Shown piece by piece: positions 60,537 to 64,000 of a DNA stretch of 64,000 nucleotides. Position numbers and translations under genes: made by a program. The notes under the pieces are model-generated. The model saw nothing but the letters and a program-made list of their open reading frames with translations. It ran no database searches and was not told the origin of the DNA. The first letter of the stretch is position 1; every line of letters begins with the position of its first letter. Source of the stretch: Armatimonadia bacterium (GTDB lineage: Bacteria; Armatimonadota; Zipacnadia; Zipacnadales; JABUFB01); contig JBDKVB010000075.1 in the NCBI GenBank assembly GCA_039679385.1, positions 1-64,000 of the forward strand. Reading direction: 5' to 3'.

Positions 60537-62657
60537 CTAGACGTCGTCCGAGGACATGGGCGGGGTGTTGATGCGCGGCGTCTCGCGACTGTAGTCGTAG
60601 TAGTAGTAATAGTAGTAGTAGTCGCTGGCGCTCAGACGCAGCTTGTTGAGGATGACGCCAAGGATGTTGCCGCGAGCATTCGTGATGAGCCGAATAGCCT
60701 CGCTAAAGGCCTCGCGGGTAACCTGCCCGGCCTCGGCGACCAGAATCGTCCGGTCGATCTTGGAGGACAGGATCACGGCGTCAGTGAGGACGATCGCAGG
60801 AGGCGAGTCGAAGATGACCACGTCGGCGTGGTTCGCCAGTTCGTCGATGAGGCGCTGCATCGCAGCCGAGTCCAGCATCTCGGCCGGATTCGGCGGCAGT
60901 GGACCGCTGGCAACGAGACGCAGCCCCTCAACGTGCGTATCCTGAACCACATCGTCGATGGTCGACTCCCCGACGAGGATGTTGGTCAGACCGCGCGTCG
61001 ACTCACAGTGGAATAGCCGGTGCAGCGATGGACGTCGCAGGTCGGTGTCCACCAGCAGCACGCTCTGGCCGGCTTGCGCGAAGACCACGGCGAGATTGGC
61101 CGCCGTCGCACTCTTGCCTTCACCCGCACCGGCGCTGGTCACAAGGAATCGGCGTGCAGGCTCATCCAGCAGCGAGAAGTTGATGTTGGACCGTAAGGTC
61201 CGGTACGCTTCAGCAGGTGGACTTTTCGGGGCAATGATGGTGATGAGGTCCTCGGCGCCCGTCTCCAGCAGCGGCACCATACCCAGGAAGGTAGTGTCGG
61301 TCTCACGCGTGATGTCCTCGGGTGCGTGAATGGTATCGTCCAGGGCCTCCAGCACCAGCGCAAGGGCAATCCCGGTCACGAGACCCAGGACGCCCGCGAA
61401 GAGCAGACCTCGGCTTACGGAGGGGCTCACGGAGGTCGCTCGGGCAGCGCTGTCCAAGATCATCGCCGTACCGCCCTTGGCCTCCTCCTGCAGCCGCTTG
61501 GACTCCAGTTCGCGCAAGACACGGGCTCGCGTCTCAGTCAGCAGCTCGGCGCGCGACTTGAGCTCCTCCATTCGGGCCAGGCGATTCGGGAGCCGGGAAG
61601 CCTCGACCTTCGCCTTGGCCAGGGACTGCTGCAGCGCCGACACACGACCCATCAGGTCCGCCTCGCGAGCCACGAGAGCGTCGCGCTGCTGAGCGAAGGT
61701 CGTTGAGCCGGCACCCATCGTCCCAAAGGGAACCTGTATGGTGGCGGGCCCCGCCGCAATCTGCGACTTCAGCGAAGCCACCCGTTCCTCAAGCGTACGA
61801 ACAGCCGGATGCGACTCCTGGTACCGAGTGCGCAACTCGGCAAGCGCAATCTCGGCGCCGATGAGCTGCTGACGCAGGGCGCCAATCGTGGGGTTCGGAA
61901 TCGTCTGCGTGCCCTTGCCCGCGCTCCTTGCCCTGTTCACCATGCCGTCGACCGCCTGGACCTGGGCACGCGTGGCAGCCAGTTCAGCCTCGGCGGAGGC
62001 GATGCTGCCCTCGACCATGCTGAGCGTCTGCGCGGTGCGCTCAGCCCCGGCATCCGCCGTGAAGACCCCCGTCATGTTCTGGAAGGCGGTGATGTCTTGC
62101 TGAGCCTGCCGGAGTTGGTCCTCGGTCTTGCGCAGCGTCTCTTCGAGGTACTCACGAGCCCGGCGATCCTGCTCCTGCCGGAAGTCGGTGTTCATCAGCA
62201 GGAACTGCTGGGCGGCCTCATTGGCAAAAGCGATGGCGTTTCTCTCACTGGAGGAACTGGCGCCAACGCGAATCCGGTCCGGCGGCATCGGGGTCGCGGT
62301 GAGCGCCGTCTGAACCTCGGCCATGTCAGTGACTATGCGCTCGCCGGACTTCTTGTCCTTGAGTGCCACAGCCACTTTCCCGGCCAGTTCGCCGCTGGTG
62401 ACCATGCTCGCCTGCGTCTCAAGCGCGAGCTGATCTCCGCCGGCGACTCCCGCATTGGGATCCGTCAGCCAGACGACCCCGGCGGGCTTCTGGCGAACGA
62501 GGATGAGGCTACTGGCCTCGAAGGTCTTGGGGTAGGAGACTGCGTAGAGGCCGCCGATCAACATGGCGGCAAGACCGACGAGCACAATGAACCACTTCCG
62601 CTTCTGGAGAATTCGGAAGTAGTCCCGTGCATCGAAACGGGGCGTCGTGCTTTGCAT
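60537..62657 (-). CDS. Wzc-type polysaccharide copolymerase with BY-kinase domain and poly-tyrosine tail
   Basis: The 706-residue protein couples a Wzz chain-length domain to a bacterial tyrosine kinase. Membrane helices lie at about 22-41 and 417-436, with a long coiled-coil periplasmic region (160-400) between them. The cytoplasmic kinase has Walker A SAGAGEGKSATAA (508-520), Walker A' LLVDTDLRRP (534-543) and Walker B VIFDSPP (614-620), plus EAYRTLRSNI. The tail holds Tyr680-687 in one uninterrupted block and Tyr689, the sites of autophosphorylation. It controls length and export of an exopolysaccharide; phosphatase and polymerase genes are not here. ATG 62657 is preceded by a poor ribosome-binding site (GGGGAC). 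A strong promoter lies about 180 bases upstream. Confidence 0.92.
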   Translation of the reverse strand: MQSTTPRFDARDYFRILQKRKWFIVLVGLAAMLIGGLYAVSYPKTFEASSLILVRQKPAGVVWLTDPNAGVAGGDQLALETQASMVTSGELAGKVAVALKDKKSGERIVTDMAEVQTALTATPMPPDRIRVGASSSSERNAIAFANEAAQQFLLMNTDFRQEQDRRAREYLEETLRKTEDQLRQAQQDITAFQNMTGVFTADAGAERTAQTLSMVEGSIASAEAELAATRAQVQAVDGMVNRARSAGKGTQTIPNPTIGALRQQLIGAEIALAELRTRYQESHPAVRTLEERVASLKSQIAAGPATIQVPFGTMGAGSTTFAQQRDALVAREADLMGRVSALQQSLAKAKVEASRLPNRLARMEELKSRAELLTETRARVLRELESKRLQEEAKGGTAMILDSAARATSVSPSVSRGLLFAGVLGLVTGIALALVLEALDDTIHAPEDITRETDTTFLGMVPLLETGAEDLITIIAPKSPPAEAYRTLRSNINFSLLDEPARRFLVTSAGAGEGKSATAANLAVVFAQAGQSVLLVDTDLRRPSLHRLFHCESTRGLTNILVGESTIDDVVQDTHVEGLRLVASGPLPPNPAEMLDSAAMQRLIDELANHADVVIFDSPPAIVLTDAVILSSKIDRTILVAEAGQVTREAFSEAIRLITNARGNILGVILNKLRLSASDYYYYYYYYDYSRETPRINTPPMSSDDV
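60597..60620 (-). repeat. Trinucleotide repeat encoding eight tyrosines
   Basis: Eight TAC/TAT codons in a row (TAC except one TAT) form a microsatellite near the end of the BY-kinase gene. Slippage in steps of three would change the number of phosphorylatable tyrosines without breaking the frame. Confidence 0.85.
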
Positions 62658-62836
62658 GCAGATGAGTCCCCGTTAGTTCCCGTCGGTCAGGGCGACCGCA
62701 GCGCTCTGAGGCGGCCTGCAAGCAGTCCAGAGCGCCAGAGGGTAATGCGTAGACCGGCACCAGGCCACAGGCATGCCGGCCGAAGACCTCTCCGTCGCTG
62801 CCAGGAGACGGCCCCGGCAGCGACAATCCAGCGGAA

Positions 62837-62865
62837 AGTATAGCAGCGCCCAGAGGGGGTGTCAA
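62837..62865 (-). promoter_or_regulatory. Promoter of the BY-kinase gene
   Basis: On the minus strand a perfect TTGACA, a 17-base spacer and TATACT (five of six) form one of the clearest promoters in the window. Transcription would begin near 62830 and give a leader of about 170 nt. Confidence 0.8.
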
Positions 62866-63005
62866 TTCTGCAGCAAACGCGCCCTGCGGGCTGCACACGG
62901 GCTCAGGCCCCCGGTTGCCACGACCGAACATATCCCTCACGAACGACGCCGACACAAGCGCTCCTGGCGGACGAGGGTCGCCGCCGCCCTTCGAGAGCAG
63001 GGAAA

Positions 63006-63034
63006 GGGCCGCGGACTATTCGACTCCGCGGCCC
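63006..63034 (-). terminator. Hairpin after the PEP-CTERM gene
   Basis: A 10-bp stem (gggccgcgga / tccgcggccc) with a nine-base loop lies 29 bases after the PEP-CTERM stop codon. On the minus strand only a short TTTCC follows. Confidence 0.6.
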
Positions 63035-63063
63035 CGTGCAGACCTTCAGTGCGCGACTGCGAT

Positions 63064-63843
63064 TCAGCCGGCCCGACGTCGACGTCCCAGGAGGATCGCT
63101 GCCAGGCCAACGCCGAAGAGCGCCCAGGTTCCGGGCTCCGGTACGCACTCCGTGGCCGTATGCCAGCTGTCAATCGCGAAGAAGTCGTTCGCGGCGATGT
63201 TCACCAGCAGCGTGGCTTCTTCCCATTCCGGGTTCCGCATGATCTGGCCGTATCCGTCGTCTGCGAGCCAGCCGTCACTTTGCTGGATCGGTCCCGGGAA
63301 GGCATAGTAGAGCTTCTTGACCTCGAAGCCTGGCTGGGGCGTAAGGAGTATGTCGACGGCGGTGTTCTGAGTGCCCTGAAGCCAAATCAGCTCAGACCAG
63401 ACGTCCTTCCTGAGGTTGTTTAGGGCGATGTTGTCCAAGTGCCAGGTCAGACTGATCTGCCGCGCAGTCCCGCTCCCCCTGTTGTCGAAGAAGAGGATGC
63501 CGGTACGGCTTGAGCCCAGCAGAAGATCGGTTGGCAGCCACGAGTACTCACCGTTGATCTGCAGCCAGTCCGAGGCGTACAGGGCGGCGTCGTGTGTCCC
63601 TTCGAGGCCGTAGTTCACGCCGGGTAGCAGATCGCGAGCGGAACCGTTCACTGGGTCGACCGGCCAGTTGCTTGGGTTGGTGGCGAAGTCGATCATCGCG
63701 TTGCGTTGATAGGGGAAGGCAGTGTACCAATCGTCGGCATGCGCGTAGGTCTCGGCTGCGTAGATGAAGGGCACGGCCCTTGCAGCGGGGCTGAGAAGCA
63801 CGAGGAGCAACATCATGACGACGCACGGCGCGCGCCTTACCAT
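63064..63843 (-). CDS. PEP-CTERM sorting-domain exported protein
   Basis: The 259-residue protein has a signal peptide (about 1-24). Its body is about 200 residues, beta-rich with many Trp/Asp/Asn and without cysteine except near the end. A canonical PEP-CTERM signal (about 234-259) closes it: VPEPGTW, a hydrophobic helix, then RRRRAG. Exosortase recognises this signal and transfers the protein to the cell surface or into the exopolysaccharide matrix. The exosortase is not in this window. ATG 63843 follows GAGAGGGAG; a frame to 63912 lacks support. It lies upstream of the BY-kinase gene on the same strand with separate promoters, matching the known association of PEP-CTERM proteins with exopolysaccharide genes. 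Confidence 0.92.
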   Translation of the reverse strand: MVRRAPCVVMMLLLVLLSPAARAVPFIYAAETYAHADDWYTAFPYQRNAMIDFATNPSNWPVDPVNGSARDLLPGVNYGLEGTHDAALYASDWLQINGEYSWLPTDLLLGSSRTGILFFDNRGSGTARQISLTWHLDNIALNNLRKDVWSELIWLQGTQNTAVDILLTPQPGFEVKKLYYAFPGPIQQSDGWLADDGYGQIMRNPEWEEATLLVNIAANDFFAIDSWHTATECVPEPGTWALFGVGLAAILLGRRRRAG

Positions 63844-63925
63844 CGGAGCTCTCCCTCTCACCCGGCAGACATGCGAGACCGATTGTCCTAATGCTACACG
63901 ATAGCGGAACAACTAGCCATCACAT

Positions 63926-63955
63926 ATAGTATCACGCCAGACCATCTTCTGTCAA
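63926..63955 (-). promoter_or_regulatory. Promoter of the PEP-CTERM gene
   Basis: On the minus strand a perfect TTGACA, an 18-base spacer and TACTAT lie about 85 bases before the ATG. Local A/T content is high compared with the surroundings. No further gene is visible to the right up to the window end. Confidence 0.7.
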
Positions 63956-64000
63956 TACCCACACGTCGAGGTACCACCTGCGGGGGTACGGTAACAAACC

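Larger units (their letters stand above)
62658..63063. other. 406-bp intergenic region with BY-kinase leader and PEP-CTERM terminator
   Basis: The left part is the about 170-nt 5' leader of the BY-kinase transcript, in which I see no known riboswitch class. The right part holds the BY-kinase promoter (62837-62865) and a hairpin after the PEP-CTERM gene. No coding frame is supported. Confidence 0.6.

Noticed and set aside
62658-62830. Known riboswitch (for example cyclic di-GMP) in the BY-kinase leader
   Set aside because: The conserved core sequences of the cyclic di-GMP-I and other common classes were not found by eye.
1-64000. CRISPR array, prophage, insertion sequences or integrons
   Set aside because: No regularly spaced short repeats, transposase, integrase or phage structural genes were recognised on either strand.

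Overview
This 64 kb window reads as one piece of a GC-rich, heterotrophic, diderm-like bacterial chromosome, most likely an uncultured member of the Armatimonadota. That placement is an inference. It rests on two type II/IV pseudopilins with the H-X9-DG ending and a [12 protein letters not shown]-type N-terminus, many secreted glycosidases and Gfo/Idh/MocA oxidoreductases, a PEP-CTERM protein next to a Wzc-type exopolysaccharide kinase, and a division-cell-wall (dcw) cluster whose MurE carries the meso-DAP signature DNPR. No rRNA, tRNA, CRISPR array, phage or insertion sequence was seen.

Layout. (1) 0.1-10 kb: a secreted phosphoesterase/beta-propeller protein, HtpX protease, a 917-bp tandem duplication carrying two near-identical pseudopilin genes with their promoters, a GH4 glycosidase coupled to an SPL-like radical SAM protein, a membrane-anchored GH172/DUF2961 protein, and a 57-residue ferredoxin. 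(2) 10-21 kb: a minus-strand run with a GH106-like glycosidase, a MuiA/DUF4139 protein, a DUF4432 aldose-epimerase-like protein, a zinc-ribbon protein and a large clan GH-A (agarase/beta-galactosidase-like) enzyme. (3) 21-23 kb: a stand-alone rpsE (ribosomal protein S5) with its own promoter, followed by a tandem 146-bp repeat carrying two intrinsic terminators and a non-coding stretch. (4) 23-30 kb: sugar metabolism (D-lyxose isomerase, Gfo/Idh/MocA oxidoreductase, URO-D-like protein, xylose-isomerase-like TIM barrel) plus a DNA methyltransferase with a zinc-ribbon insert. (5) 30-45 kb: the dcw cluster on the minus strand in the order mraZ-rsmH-ftsL-ftsI-murE-murF-mraY-murD-ftsW-murG-murC-ftsQ. 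It stops before ftsA/ftsZ and is interrupted between rsmH and ftsL by a plus-strand, ORF-less transcription unit bounded by a promoter and a terminator. (6) 45-64 kb: a secreted effector-binding-domain protein, GHMP sugar kinase, CPBP protease, Tat-exported sulfatase, an atypical SDR epimerase, a DJ-1/PfpI and Gfo/Idh pair, a large six-hairpin-type glycosidase with a discoidin domain, a BaiN/HI0933-type flavoprotein, a DUF3160 protein, a BY-kinase with an eight-tyrosine homopolymer tail, and a PEP-CTERM protein.

How it fits together. The glycosidases, sulfatase, sugar isomerases, oxidoreductases and kinase suggest uptake and degradation of complex, partly sulfated plant- or algal-type heteropolysaccharides. 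The dcw genes build DAP-type peptidoglycan and the septum. The BY-kinase and PEP-CTERM genes point to a regulated exopolysaccharide/surface-protein system whose exosortase and polymerase genes lie elsewhere. Vegetative promoters are recognisable as TTGACA/17-18 bp/TATAAT-like boxes in several intergenic regions.

No wholly new multigene system could be demonstrated from sequence alone. The best leads for something undescribed are the ORF-less unit inside dcw, the second ORF-less unit after rpsE, and the GH4/radical-SAM pair. Start codons were chosen by Shine-Dalgarno match and family length. Where the choice is uncertain this is said in the entry.
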